Below the pieces are notes generated by a model. That model made no database searches. It worked only from the letters and a program-made list of their open reading frames with translations, and was not told the origin of the DNA. Source: Caldicellulosiruptor diazotrophicus (GTDB lineage: Bacteria > Bacillota > Thermoanaerobacteria > Caldicellulosiruptorales > Caldicellulosiruptoraceae). Taken from it: a stretch of DNA of 64,000 nt. Each line of letters starts with the position of its first letter. The first letter of the stretch is position 1. The translations under genes were made by a program, and so were the position numbers. Shown one piece after another: positions 45,039-53,849 of the stretch. The stretch lies in contig NZ_AP024480.1 in assembly GCF_017347585.1 (NCBI RefSeq), positions 1,882,001 to 1,946,000 of the forward strand, written 5' to 3'.

Positions 45039-46254
45039 AATGAACAATCTTGAGGAAAAAAAGATTCTTGGCATACCATGGAACGCTTTTATATTCGGTT
45101 TTGTAAGTTTTCTCAACGACTTTTCAAGCGAACTGACAATCAGAACTCTCCCTCTCTTTTTGAAAAACGTTTTAAATGCAAAAACCTCTGTAATAGGCCT
45201 TATTGAAGGCGTAGCTGATTCAACTGCAACAATCCTAAAAATCTTTTCAGGGTATCTTTCTGACAAACTAAATCAACGAAAGTGGCTTGTAACCATTGGT
45301 TACGGCTTTTCTGCACTTTCAAAACCACTTTTGTATTTTGCTAACAACTGGATGTTTGTTTTGGTAATAAGGTTTTTGGACAGAGTTGGAAAAGGCATAA
45401 GAACCTCTCCTCGTGATGCCTTGATTGCAAATACAACCAAAAAAGAAGAACTTGGAAAGGCATTTGGATTTAACAGAGCAATGGACCCGGCAGGGGCAAT
45501 TTTAGCTTTGATTGTAGGCAGTTTGATAATATATCATACATCTAAAAACACCTCGAAACTCACAGAGCATCTATTTCAGATTCTTGTTTTAGTATCAATC
45601 TTTCCAGTCTTTATTGCACTTTTTTTAATAATTGCATTTGCAGTAGATATTAAAAAACAAAACTCATTGACCGCAAAGGTTAACCTTTCATTGAAAGGAT
45701 TTGATAAAAAGTTTAAACTGTATCTCTTGACAATCTCCATCTTTACCCTTGGAAATTCTTCAGATGCATTTTTGATACTCCAGGCTCAAAACAGAGGATT
45801 GACAGTTTTAGAAATATTTTTGATGTTGGCCGCATTCAATTTGATAACAACTCTCAGCAGCTATCCTGCTGGAATTTTGTCAGATCGAATAAAACGCCAA
45901 TATTTGATTGTGATAGGCTGGATTGTTTATGCCTTGATATATTTAGGTTTTGGACTTGCAACAAAAACATATCAAATAGTTGCACTGTACATTTTGTACG
46001 GTCTTTATTATGGACTTACAGAAGGTGTTGAAAAGGCATTAGTTGCAGATTTAGTCCCCCCTGAGAAAAGAGGCACAGCTTATGGTCTCTACAATGGTGC
46101 TGTTGGAATTTTCGCCTTTCCAGCAAGTTTGATTGCAGGACTTTTGTGGCAATATATAAGTCCTTCTGCACCATTTATATTTGGTGCTATTCTTGCTATT
46201 ATGTCCTCAATAATGCTTCTTAAAGTAGTGACCATGAAACAAGAATACTTTTAA
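45028..46254 (+). CDS. Major facilitator superfamily transporter
   Basis: This membrane protein of about 408 residues has 12 predicted helices and MFS loops: FLDRVGKGIRTSPRDALIA after helix 4 and SDRIKRQYLIVIGW in the second half. It exports or imports an unidentified solute by ion coupling. The start chosen is a GTG at 45028, with AAGGAG nine bases before it. An ATG at 45040 is an alternative. It overlaps the upstream HTH gene by 11 bases, so that protein may regulate this transporter. Confidence 0.88.
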   Translation: MKNEMNNLEEKKILGIPWNAFIFGFVSFLNDFSSELTIRTLPLFLKNVLNAKTSVIGLIEGVADSTATILKIFSGYLSDKLNQRKWLVTIGYGFSALSKPLLYFANNWMFVLVIRFLDRVGKGIRTSPRDALIANTTKKEELGKAFGFNRAMDPAGAILALIVGSLIIYHTSKNTSKLTEHLFQILVLVSIFPVFIALFLIIAFAVDIKKQNSLTAKVNLSLKGFDKKFKLYLLTISIFTLGNSSDAFLILQAQNRGLTVLEIFLMLAAFNLITTLSSYPAGILSDRIKRQYLIVIGWIVYALIYLGFGLATKTYQIVALYILYGLYYGLTEGVEKALVADLVPPEKRGTAYGLYNGAVGIFAFPASLIAGLLWQYISPSAPFIFGAILAIMSSIMLLKVVTMKQEYF

Positions 46255-46265
46255 TTTAAAAAAAT

Positions 46266-46296
46266 AAAAGGGGCAATTCTTGCGTACCCCCTTTTT
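46266..46296. terminator. Terminator between the convergent MFS and response-regulator genes
   Basis: AAAAGGGG and CCCCCTTTTT pair around a 13-base loop. It touches the stop codon of the minus-strand gene and serves the plus-strand gene best. Confidence 0.7.
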
Positions 46297-47935
46297 AATC
46301 GCTTACTTTTTCGCCTTTTAGTTTTATACCTTCTTTGTATTCAGAAGGACTATAGCCAGTGTAGCGTTTAAAAAGTCTTGAAAAATAGTGTGGATCTGGA
46401 ATACCAACCCTGTCAGCAACTTCATATGTTTTAAGGTCGGTTGTAAGTAAAAGATGCTTTGCTTTTTCTATTCTATACTCATTTATAAAATCCGAAAGAT
46501 TTTTCCCTGTCTCTTTTTTGAACAACCTGCTTAAATATGATGGACTTACAAAAAATTTTTCTGAAATATCACTGAGTGAAATCTCACCTGAGTTATAGTT
46601 ATCTTTTATGTAGTCAATCACCTTTTTTATTAAGCTCCCCATTTTGTTTTGGTTGTGTTTTTGAACTTCTTCGATAGTTTGTTGAATAGACATTCGTAGG
46701 ATACTACTTAATTCTGACAAATTTTTGCATTTAATAATCTCATTGAAATAATCTATATCTTCAAACATCTCTGGATTTTCGGATTTATTAACAGCCGAAG
46801 AAAGTTGAGCTTTTATCATATTTATTTCAATGAGAAGAAGATAGTAAAAATTAAAGATATACTGTTTATCTGCTTTTGACTTTTTCAAGGTCTCTTCGAG
46901 CTCAAGCAAGAGATTATTTATATTTGAGTAATTTCCATATCTGACACTTGACAAAATTTCATTCTTAAGATTCTTTAACTTTCTGTCATCCATATACATG
47001 AAAAAATGTGAAAGGTCCTTATAATATATTATATCATCTTCATCAAAATAAAATCTGTAATTTATTGCATCAATGCATTCTTTAAATTTATCTGGAAGTT
47101 GCACAATTCCATTACCACACGTACTTACTGCAAGTGTCAAATCAATATTGAAACATTCAACTGCAGCTTTTTTAAGTTGGCTCAAAAGATCAAAGAATTT
47201 TTTCTCTTCTTCTTTTTCAAATTCTTTATTTGAATTTACAATATATACCGCTTGAGAGTTATTCAAATAAATAGTATAAATTGTAAAATTGTTGCTCAAA
47301 AAATCATTTAGCATATTTGAGATTCCCAAAAGATATAAATGAGAATTTTTTCTCTCTCTTTCTTCTTTTGTACTACACTCAGCTAAAATCATTAAAAATT
47401 TACCAATATCAATCTCATAAAGAGATGCCATCTGGAGAATCTCATCTTCATTGGAAATCATCTCAAATATGACATTGAACAAAAAATTTTCTTTTAAAAT
47501 TGGCAATTTCTCTTTCAAAATGTTATTTATCTTTTCTAACTCCTCAACTATTGTCTTTTCTTTTTTAATCTCGTTTATAGCTTTTTGCACAACATTTATT
47601 ATATCTTCCACCTTAGTTGGTTTTAAAAGAAAATCAAAAGCACCGTATTTTATAGCTCTCTGTGCGTACTCGAACTCTCTGTAAGCCGTTAAAATCACAA
47701 TCTTACACTGAGGAATAATCTTTCTAATTCTTTCTATAAGTTCAATTCCATCCATATTAGGCATTTTTATATCTGTTATTACAATATCTGGTTTTACTTC
47801 TTCAATCACTTTTAAAGCTTCATCTCCACTTGAAGCCTCAGCACAAATTTCACATTCTATATCTTTCCATCTTATTACATTTCTAATTCCTTTTCGAATA
47901 AGCATATCGTCATCCACTATTACAATTTTATACAT
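46295..47935 (-). CDS. YesN-type response regulator with AraC DNA-binding domain (second locus)
   Basis: This 546-residue protein has a receiver domain with D55 in IVITDIKMPNMDG, a long middle region, and a C-terminal AraC DNA-binding domain (about 440-540: SLSDISEKFFVSPSYLSRLF, TYEVADRVGIPDPHYFSRLF). The start chosen is the ATG at 47935, which overlaps the kinase stop codon by eight bases. The bases GAAGGGGAAG before it serve as a ribosome-binding site. It is the last gene of the tethered binding protein - kinase - regulator unit, and ends at a convergent terminator. Confidence 0.94.
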   Translation of the reverse strand: MYKIVIVDDDMLIRKGIRNVIRWKDIECEICAEASSGDEALKVIEEVKPDIVITDIKMPNMDGIELIERIRKIIPQCKIVILTAYREFEYAQRAIKYGAFDFLLKPTKVEDIINVVQKAINEIKKEKTIVEELEKINNILKEKLPILKENFLFNVIFEMISNEDEILQMASLYEIDIGKFLMILAECSTKEERERKNSHLYLLGISNMLNDFLSNNFTIYTIYLNNSQAVYIVNSNKEFEKEEEKKFFDLLSQLKKAAVECFNIDLTLAVSTCGNGIVQLPDKFKECIDAINYRFYFDEDDIIYYKDLSHFFMYMDDRKLKNLKNEILSSVRYGNYSNINNLLLELEETLKKSKADKQYIFNFYYLLLIEINMIKAQLSSAVNKSENPEMFEDIDYFNEIIKCKNLSELSSILRMSIQQTIEEVQKHNQNKMGSLIKKVIDYIKDNYNSGEISLSDISEKFFVSPSYLSRLFKKETGKNLSDFINEYRIEKAKHLLLTTDLKTYEVADRVGIPDPHYFSRLFKRYTGYSPSEYKEGIKLKGEKVSD

Positions 47936-49796
47936 TGTTCTCTTCCCCTTCACCAGAAAATTCCTGTAAACTTTCTTCTACCACTCTTGAAAGAGCGTCT
48001 AACAGAATTTCAATCTTTATAGTAGTGCCTCTCTGTGGCAAGCTTTCAATTGAAAAATCTGCATCCTTCCCATATATAAGTTTTAATCTTTTTACCACAT
48101 TCACAAGCCCTATTCTTGTGTATGACCTTTCCTCCTGTTCAAGCAAAACCTCACTGTTATTTTCTAAATCCTGACGTATCCCTTTTAATTTTTCAGCTGG
48201 TATCCCCACCCCATCATCTTTTACAATTATGGTAAGCTTGTCGTTCCAAATATAACCACCTACAAATATTCTGCCAAAACCTTTTGGTCTTATGCCGTGA
48301 AAGATAGAATTTTCTACAAGAGGCTGAATTAGCAGTTTAGGAATTCTAAGTTTTAAAGCTTTTCTGTCTACATCTATTTCAAGCTTTAAGTTCTCTTCAC
48401 CAAAGTTTATCTTCAAAATTGAAATGTAAGAGGTTATGTATTTTATCTCTTCCTCTAAGGTTAAGAACTTTTCTTCTTTTAGATTCACTTCTAAGAGCTT
48501 TGAAAGTGCAATGACAACATCGCTTATTTGGGATACACCATTTAGCTGTGCAAGCCAGTTAATCGATTCCAAAATGTTAAACAAAAAATGTGGATTTAAC
48601 TGAGTTTGCAAAACTTTTATTTCTGCTTCTTTTCGTGTTATTTGTTCCTTATAAATTGAATTTATCAGATGATTTATTTTCACAACCATACTGTTAAAGT
48701 TATCAATTAGAATACCAAGTTCATCCTTTCTCTCAAGATTCTCTATCGTCTTGTATTCACCTTTTCTTATTTTCTTTGTTGCTTCCACAATAGCATTAAT
48801 TGGTTTTAATAAGTCCATTGAAAGCATCAGCGACATTGCAGACGTTATTACAAACGACAAAAAACATAAAACTATAAGCCACATTCTTAGCTTTTCTATA
48901 TCTTTGAACAATATTTTAACAGGAATAGATGTTACTATATACCAATCCAGTTGTTTTATAGGTAAAATATTGACAATATATTCGCTTGAGGTATATGTAA
49001 CAACCCCGTTCTTATTTTTTGCCCGCGACATGAATTTGAGAATCTTTCCTCTATTTATTTCACCCTTTGTTGAAATAAATATACCACTTCCTACCACTGC
49101 AATTGCCTGACTTTTTTCTGCAACAAGTTCAGAAAATGTCTTGTTAAAAAGCTCTGTGTTTACCATAACAGCTAAAATTCCTTCAAATTTTAATGTTTTA
49201 GGGTTATTTATACACCTTGTTATTAAGACCGCCGCTTTGCTCTCTTTGTCTTTTTTAAGCAAAGTTACATACCAAACAGGTTTCCCATTTCCTTTTGCAG
49301 CTATTTTGTATATTTCCTCTAAAGATATCTGAGACGATATTATTTCGTCAAGTCCTATTTCTTTTGAAGTGTTATCAACTATACACAGCTTCTTATCTTT
49401 TGTAAATATACCTATTGACTGAACATCAAGGTGTCCTAAGATTATTTTGCGAAACTTGTTTGTAAGTGAAGTGACATCATCATAATAATCAACATTTTTA
49501 ATTGATTTATCTAAAACATTGTACAGTTCTGCTTGATACAAAATGTCCTGAGTTATGCTGTTAAGTTCATTTATCTTATCAACAATACGCAGTCTTGCTG
49601 TTTTTATAACATCAGAGGTGTATCCTACGTATTTTTTGAATATCAAATCTGACGAAATTCTAAAACTTAAAACCCCAATGAGGATTATTGGAATGAATAT
49701 TTGAATATAAGAAATGGTTAAAAATTTTTTATCTATGGAAATGGTACGATAATATTTAATAAAGCTCTTGAAAATCAACTTCATCTTTTTTAACAT
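47928..49796 (-). CDS. YesM-type sensor histidine kinase (second locus)
   Basis: This 622-residue membrane kinase has membrane helices at about 25-45 and 300-322. Between them is a double-Cache-type outer domain. A HAMP region (DLLKPINAIVEATKKIRKGEY), the phosphorylation motif LNPHFLFNILESINW, and an ATPase domain with LVENSIFHGI and VKDDGVGIP follow. It starts two bases after the stop codon of a membrane-tethered binding protein gene. The binding protein may present the bound sugar to this kinase, an arrangement known for the unrelated XylFII-LytS pair. That is inference. Confidence 0.94.
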   Translation of the reverse strand: MLKKMKLIFKSFIKYYRTISIDKKFLTISYIQIFIPIILIGVLSFRISSDLIFKKYVGYTSDVIKTARLRIVDKINELNSITQDILYQAELYNVLDKSIKNVDYYDDVTSLTNKFRKIILGHLDVQSIGIFTKDKKLCIVDNTSKEIGLDEIISSQISLEEIYKIAAKGNGKPVWYVTLLKKDKESKAAVLITRCINNPKTLKFEGILAVMVNTELFNKTFSELVAEKSQAIAVVGSGIFISTKGEINRGKILKFMSRAKNKNGVVTYTSSEYIVNILPIKQLDWYIVTSIPVKILFKDIEKLRMWLIVLCFLSFVITSAMSLMLSMDLLKPINAIVEATKKIRKGEYKTIENLERKDELGILIDNFNSMVVKINHLINSIYKEQITRKEAEIKVLQTQLNPHFLFNILESINWLAQLNGVSQISDVVIALSKLLEVNLKEEKFLTLEEEIKYITSYISILKINFGEENLKLEIDVDRKALKLRIPKLLIQPLVENSIFHGIRPKGFGRIFVGGYIWNDKLTIIVKDDGVGIPAEKLKGIRQDLENNSEVLLEQEERSYTRIGLVNVVKRLKLIYGKDADFSIESLPQRGTTIKIEILLDALSRVVEESLQEFSGEGEENNV

Positions 49797-49798
49797 CT

Positions 49799-51139
49799 TT
49801 ATTCACCCAATTTTTTTATATTCTCTTCCCACGCTTTGATTGCTATTTCCCAAAACAGTTTTGAAGATATTGTCCCTTGAAGATAATAAGGAATATTTTT
49901 TGTAATAACCTCTTCCCAAACCGTTCTATCAACAAAATGGTCAGGCGGTGCAACAAACACATTAGCTTCTTTTATAAGCCCTTCCACCTTCGACCTCAAA
50001 GGATTTTTGACATTTGGTTGATCTTTTATCTTTACATTCGAAATCAACCCTGTCCTTTCAACAAATATTCTTGCAACTTTTTCAGATGTCAAATATTTTA
50101 ATATTTCTATTGCCCAGACTCTTTTTGTGTTATCTTGCCAGGCTTGAGTGCTCACATAAAATGTTCCCCCGCCAAGACCATAAATTAAGTGTTTTTTGTC
50201 AGTACCATTTACTTGGGGAAAAAAATATATATCAACTGTCTTAGGATCACATTTAGGTATGAACCATGAACCTTGAACAATCATTGCAGCTTTTTTTGTT
50301 AAAAATAAATCATTTCGTTGTTTGCTGGTAAGTGAATAATAGTTTGTCGGAAATGCACCGACTTTGTATAGTTCCTTTAAATAATCAAGTGCTTTTATGT
50401 AAGGATCTGAAAACTTTCCATTTTTTATTGGATTTTCTACATCATGTTTTGTTCCAATCGAAACAATAATATTCTGATATATGTATGTTCCTTCTGGCTG
50501 GGCATTGAATGCAATTGGAATAATCCCTTTACTCTTCAGTATTTTTGAGACATTTATTAATTCATTAAGTGTTTTAGGAACTTGCAAATTGTATTTTTCA
50601 AATATGTCCTTGTTAACAAATAAGCACTCAACTATTGTTTCAAGTGGAACACCATAAATCCTTTTATTGAAAGTTACATACTTCCACATGTTAGGATAAA
50701 AACTTTGATACCACTTTACATCTCTTTTAATTACATCTGTCAAATCAGCTATTTGATGTCTTTGTATTAGCAAATCTCTAACAGAACCTGGAAAAAGTCC
50801 AAAAACATCAGGCGGATTTCCAGATGCGAAATCTGTTTGGAGTTTTATCAAAAAATCATCACCAAACAGAGATTCGTTTACAATAGTTATGCCAGTATTT
50901 TCTTCTTGAAACTTTTGAAGAACAAACGATAGCGTATCAGCATACGGATCACTCCCTCCCCATGGACTTAGAAACCTTATTTTTGTGTTAACTTCTAATT
51001 CCTCATTTTCAATAGTCACACTCTCTTCAACAGTTTTTTGAGTGTTCAAGATTAACACAATTATTAGCACAATCGTAGTTACAAGAGGTACAAAAAAACC
51101 TATAGAAAGAATATGTCTTTTATTAAATAATTCTTTCAT
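49799..51139 (-). CDS. Membrane-tethered MalE-type sugar-binding protein, probable kinase co-sensor
   Basis: This protein of about 446 residues is a family-1 (MalE-like) binding domain (about 60-440: KIRFLSPWGGSDPYADTLSFVL, NPPDVFGLFPGS, MIVQGSWFIPKCD). Before it is one membrane helix (11-32) with no signal-peptidase or lipobox site, so it is likely to stay anchored. No permease or ATPase gene is adjacent on its side. The next two genes are a kinase and a regulator with tight spacing. It is therefore probably a sensor rather than a transport component. The ATG at 51139 follows a weak AGGG. A start at 51169 is possible. Confidence 0.87.
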   Translation of the reverse strand: MKELFNKRHILSIGFFVPLVTTIVLIIVLILNTQKTVEESVTIENEELEVNTKIRFLSPWGGSDPYADTLSFVLQKFQEENTGITIVNESLFGDDFLIKLQTDFASGNPPDVFGLFPGSVRDLLIQRHQIADLTDVIKRDVKWYQSFYPNMWKYVTFNKRIYGVPLETIVECLFVNKDIFEKYNLQVPKTLNELINVSKILKSKGIIPIAFNAQPEGTYIYQNIIVSIGTKHDVENPIKNGKFSDPYIKALDYLKELYKVGAFPTNYYSLTSKQRNDLFLTKKAAMIVQGSWFIPKCDPKTVDIYFFPQVNGTDKKHLIYGLGGGTFYVSTQAWQDNTKRVWAIEILKYLTSEKVARIFVERTGLISNVKIKDQPNVKNPLRSKVEGLIKEANVFVAPPDHFVDRTVWEEVITKNIPYYLQGTISSKLFWEIAIKAWEENIKKLGE

Positions 51140-51243
51140 AAAAATCACAACCCTAAAACTCTTCAACATTGAGTACTTTATTCTATTTTAGCTCATATTG
51201 ATACAAAATCACAATCCGTTTATTTTAATTTTTAGCAACAAAA

Positions 51244-51279
51244 GGGATACTGATGCTTTAATTTTTGCACCAGTATCCC
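51244..51279 (-). terminator. Hairpin after the second Lpl-type binding protein gene
   Basis: The arms GGGATACTG and CAGTATCCC pair around 18 bases, with TTTTGTTG following on the minus strand. It separates the transporter operon from the tethered binding protein-kinase-regulator unit. Confidence 0.7.
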
Positions 51280-51298
51280 GCTTAAATATTTTTTTACA

Positions 51299-52801
51299 TT
51301 ATTTCTTTCTTCCAGTCTTTTTAAGAAACTCATCATACTGTTTCTGTGCTTCTTTTATAATAGCGTCAACACCTGCTTTTTTGAACTTGTCAATTGCCTG
51401 TGGAATGTATTTATCTGGGTCTACACTACCTGTTTCAAGCATTGGAATATACTGTTTCCATACATTCTTACATGCTGCAACTTGAGTTTTAACCTTGGAG
51501 TCATCAAAGTTGAATCCAAGGCTAAGAAGTGGCAATGCTTTTTTGTTATACTCTTCAAAGTTTTTCCACTTGTTAGGATCTTCATTCTCATAGATGTAGT
51601 TTATAAACTGATTTCCAAACATCCAGCCAAGTCCTGGACTGTAGTCTTTTGCTTTTGGTCCTGGAGCAATAATGCCTTTTGCTTTGTCTTTAAATACATA
51701 GTGCTGACCTTCAATTCCAAAGTTTACAAGGTTGTTAAGATACTTGTCTGTGTTGAAAAGTTCTAGGAACATTAAAGCTCTTTCAGGGTTTTTAGACTTT
51801 GCATTGATTGCCTGCATAGACCCTATACATTCTCTTGTTGACATAACTGGTGGTGTTATATCTATTTGTTTCCACTCATAGCCTGTTGAAATGGACATTT
51901 CAGCATCCTTTCCAGGCTTTAATGACTGTGGCATTACAAAGACTTTTCCAGCTTTCAAGTCAGACATCCAGTCTGTTACACTTGCCGCATCTTTCCTTAT
52001 ATATCCAGCTAAGTAATATTTTCTTACAGTCTTAAATAGTGCTTTTGTATTAGGCTGCTCAAGTTCATTGACAATCTTTGTGCTCTTGTTGTTTGGATAA
52101 AGTGATACAGGAACATCATCATCAACTACCTTATCCCAGTCTAAAAGGAATCTTGGAGACTCACCAGCATATGCTCCAAGCGGATATATACCTGGTTCTT
52201 TTTGCTTGATTACTTTAAGATATGGCTCTAAATCTTCTAATTTCTTAACCTTTTTAAACATGTCTTCCAACTTATATTTCTTTACTAAGTCCATTCTTAC
52301 AATGAATCCCCAGTTGTGAGCTTTCTCTTTGTTTGCTGGGATTGCATACAAAATTCCATTGATGGATGCACCCTTTATAAAATCATCCCCAAGAAGCTTC
52401 TTTGTCTTTGGCGCATACTTTGAAAGTAGGTCATTTCCGGGCTTATTGAGTGGTAAAAATGCACCCTTTGCAACATTAGTTCTATAATTGTTTGTCCAGA
52501 TTGCTGTAAAACAGATATCAAATGGCTCACCAGCTGCAATTTTTGTCTGGAGCTTATCATTATATTCGCCCCAATCAAACATCGTCATTTTAATTTCAGC
52601 ATTTAGTTTTGGTTTGATGTACTCATTTACCTTTTGATTAATTAAATCCCAGTCTTTTTGCGGAGTTCCAATAACATACCATGTAAGCTTTACATAAGGA
52701 AGTTTTGAAGATGATGCACCAAACCCTGTCACCACGCCTATAACGCTTGTCACTACAAACGCCAACACAAGCATTACCACAAAAAACTTTTTGAGTCTCA
52801 T
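51299..52801 (-). CDS. Lpl-type ABC transporter substrate-binding protein (second locus)
   Basis: This 500-residue extracellular binding protein is of the LplA/YtcQ type. Residues about 1-30 form a signal sequence without any cysteine, so it is not an obvious lipoprotein. LTWYVIGTPQKDWDLINQKVNEYI opens the mature domain, and KSKNPERALMFLELFNTDKYLNNLVNFGIEG is a family landmark. The ATG at 52801 has GGGAGG nine bases before it. It is the last gene of permease-permease-binding protein. The upstream GH5 enzyme suggests a beta-glucan or mannan oligosaccharide as cargo, which is inference. Confidence 0.92.
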   Translation of the reverse strand: MRLKKFFVVMLVLAFVVTSVIGVVTGFGASSSKLPYVKLTWYVIGTPQKDWDLINQKVNEYIKPKLNAEIKMTMFDWGEYNDKLQTKIAAGEPFDICFTAIWTNNYRTNVAKGAFLPLNKPGNDLLSKYAPKTKKLLGDDFIKGASINGILYAIPANKEKAHNWGFIVRMDLVKKYKLEDMFKKVKKLEDLEPYLKVIKQKEPGIYPLGAYAGESPRFLLDWDKVVDDDVPVSLYPNNKSTKIVNELEQPNTKALFKTVRKYYLAGYIRKDAASVTDWMSDLKAGKVFVMPQSLKPGKDAEMSISTGYEWKQIDITPPVMSTRECIGSMQAINAKSKNPERALMFLELFNTDKYLNNLVNFGIEGQHYVFKDKAKGIIAPGPKAKDYSPGLGWMFGNQFINYIYENEDPNKWKNFEEYNKKALPLLSLGFNFDDSKVKTQVAACKNVWKQYIPMLETGSVDPDKYIPQAIDKFKKAGVDAIIKEAQKQYDEFLKKTGRKK

Positions 52802-52830
52802 AAAAATCAACCTCCCACATCTTTTTTATT

Positions 52831-52880
52831 TATAAGCTTCAATAAACCGCTGTAAAATTTGCAGCTTACTGAAGCTTATA
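52831..52880 (-). repeat. Hairpin between permease and binding-protein genes (second locus)
   Basis: TATAAGCTTCA and TGAAGCTTATA are perfect 11-base complements enclosing a smaller GCTG/CAGC stem. No T-run follows on the minus strand. Position matches the hairpin at 36332-36367. Confidence 0.65.
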
Positions 52881-52897
52881 GCCCGTTCAAATAAACA

Positions 52898-53803
52898 CTA
52901 ACCTTTAATTGCACCAATGGTTAGACCTTTTACAAAATAGCGCTGGAAGAATGGATATGCCAAAACTATTGGTCCCATACCCAAAACAGCCATTGCCATT
53001 CGTGCAGACTCAGTTGGAAGGTCAGTTGGAACAATACCCGATGCCCCAAGTTTTCCTGCAATTTCTGCTAAATACTGTATTTTTTGCTGAACTCTGTACA
53101 TCATGTACTGAAGGTTGTAAAGTTTTTCATTTTCGATTAGCATAAACGGAAGCCACCAATCATTCCAGTATGTTATTGCTGCAAAAAGAGCTATTGTTGC
53201 AAGTCCTGGTTTCACAAGTGGAACAACAATTCTGAAAAAGGTTGTAAATTCACCTGCACCGTCTATCTTGGCAGACTCTATGATAGAATCAGGTAGAGAC
53301 ATCGAAAGATACGTTCTAAAAATCAAAACATACCACATGTTCATAACATACGGTAAAATCAACGCATAGATAGTATCTTTTAAGTGAAGTACATTTACAC
53401 ATACTATATACCATGGAACAAGACCGGCATTGATTAGCATTGTAAAAAAGCCAATGAATGTAAAGAATTTTCTGTATTTAAAATCTTTTCTAAACAGTAT
53501 ATATGCGTACATTGAAACTACAAGCACACACAACACCGTTCCGACTATAGTCACCAAAATAGTAATACCATATGCATGCCAAATTGCTCTTCCTTGTGAT
53601 AAAACAAAATCATACGATTTTGCACTAAAGCCCACAGGCCACAGTCTATATCCACTTTGTCTGATTTTGTTGTCATCACTGAGCGAAATTGATATGACAG
53701 CCCATAGTGGTATTAAACATGCAAGCGTTACAATTCCAAAGAAAATGTGTAAAATAGCTTCTGATATTGCTGATATTTGTAAAAATCTGCTCTTTGTATG
53801 CAT
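52898..53803 (-). CDS. Lpl-type ABC transporter permease (LplC/YtcP type, second locus)
   Basis: This 301-residue membrane protein has six helices, the contact motif IESAKIDGAGEFTTFFRIVVP and the ending FVKGLTIGAIKG. It is close to the permease at 36373-37251, so the two Lpl systems are paralogous. AAAGGTGATG precedes the ATG at 53803. It pairs with the LplB-type permease 46 bases upstream. Confidence 0.94.
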   Translation of the reverse strand: MHTKSRFLQISAISEAILHIFFGIVTLACLIPLWAVISISLSDDNKIRQSGYRLWPVGFSAKSYDFVLSQGRAIWHAYGITILVTIVGTVLCVLVVSMYAYILFRKDFKYRKFFTFIGFFTMLINAGLVPWYIVCVNVLHLKDTIYALILPYVMNMWYVLIFRTYLSMSLPDSIIESAKIDGAGEFTTFFRIVVPLVKPGLATIALFAAITYWNDWWLPFMLIENEKLYNLQYMMYRVQQKIQYLAEIAGKLGASGIVPTDLPTESARMAMAVLGMGPIVLAYPFFQRYFVKGLTIGAIKG

Positions 53804-53849
53804 ACTATATCATCACCTTTCTATGGTGTTTGTTTTCACACAACCGCTT

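Noticed and set aside
44775-45266. 163-codon open frame on the minus strand
   Set aside because: It lies antisense to the HTH and MFS genes, both of which have good family motifs and ribosome-binding sites.
49799-51139. XylFII-type xylose sensor
   Set aside because: The gene order is similar, but the binding domain is of the MalE-like family 1, not the periplasmic binding protein type I fold of XylFII.
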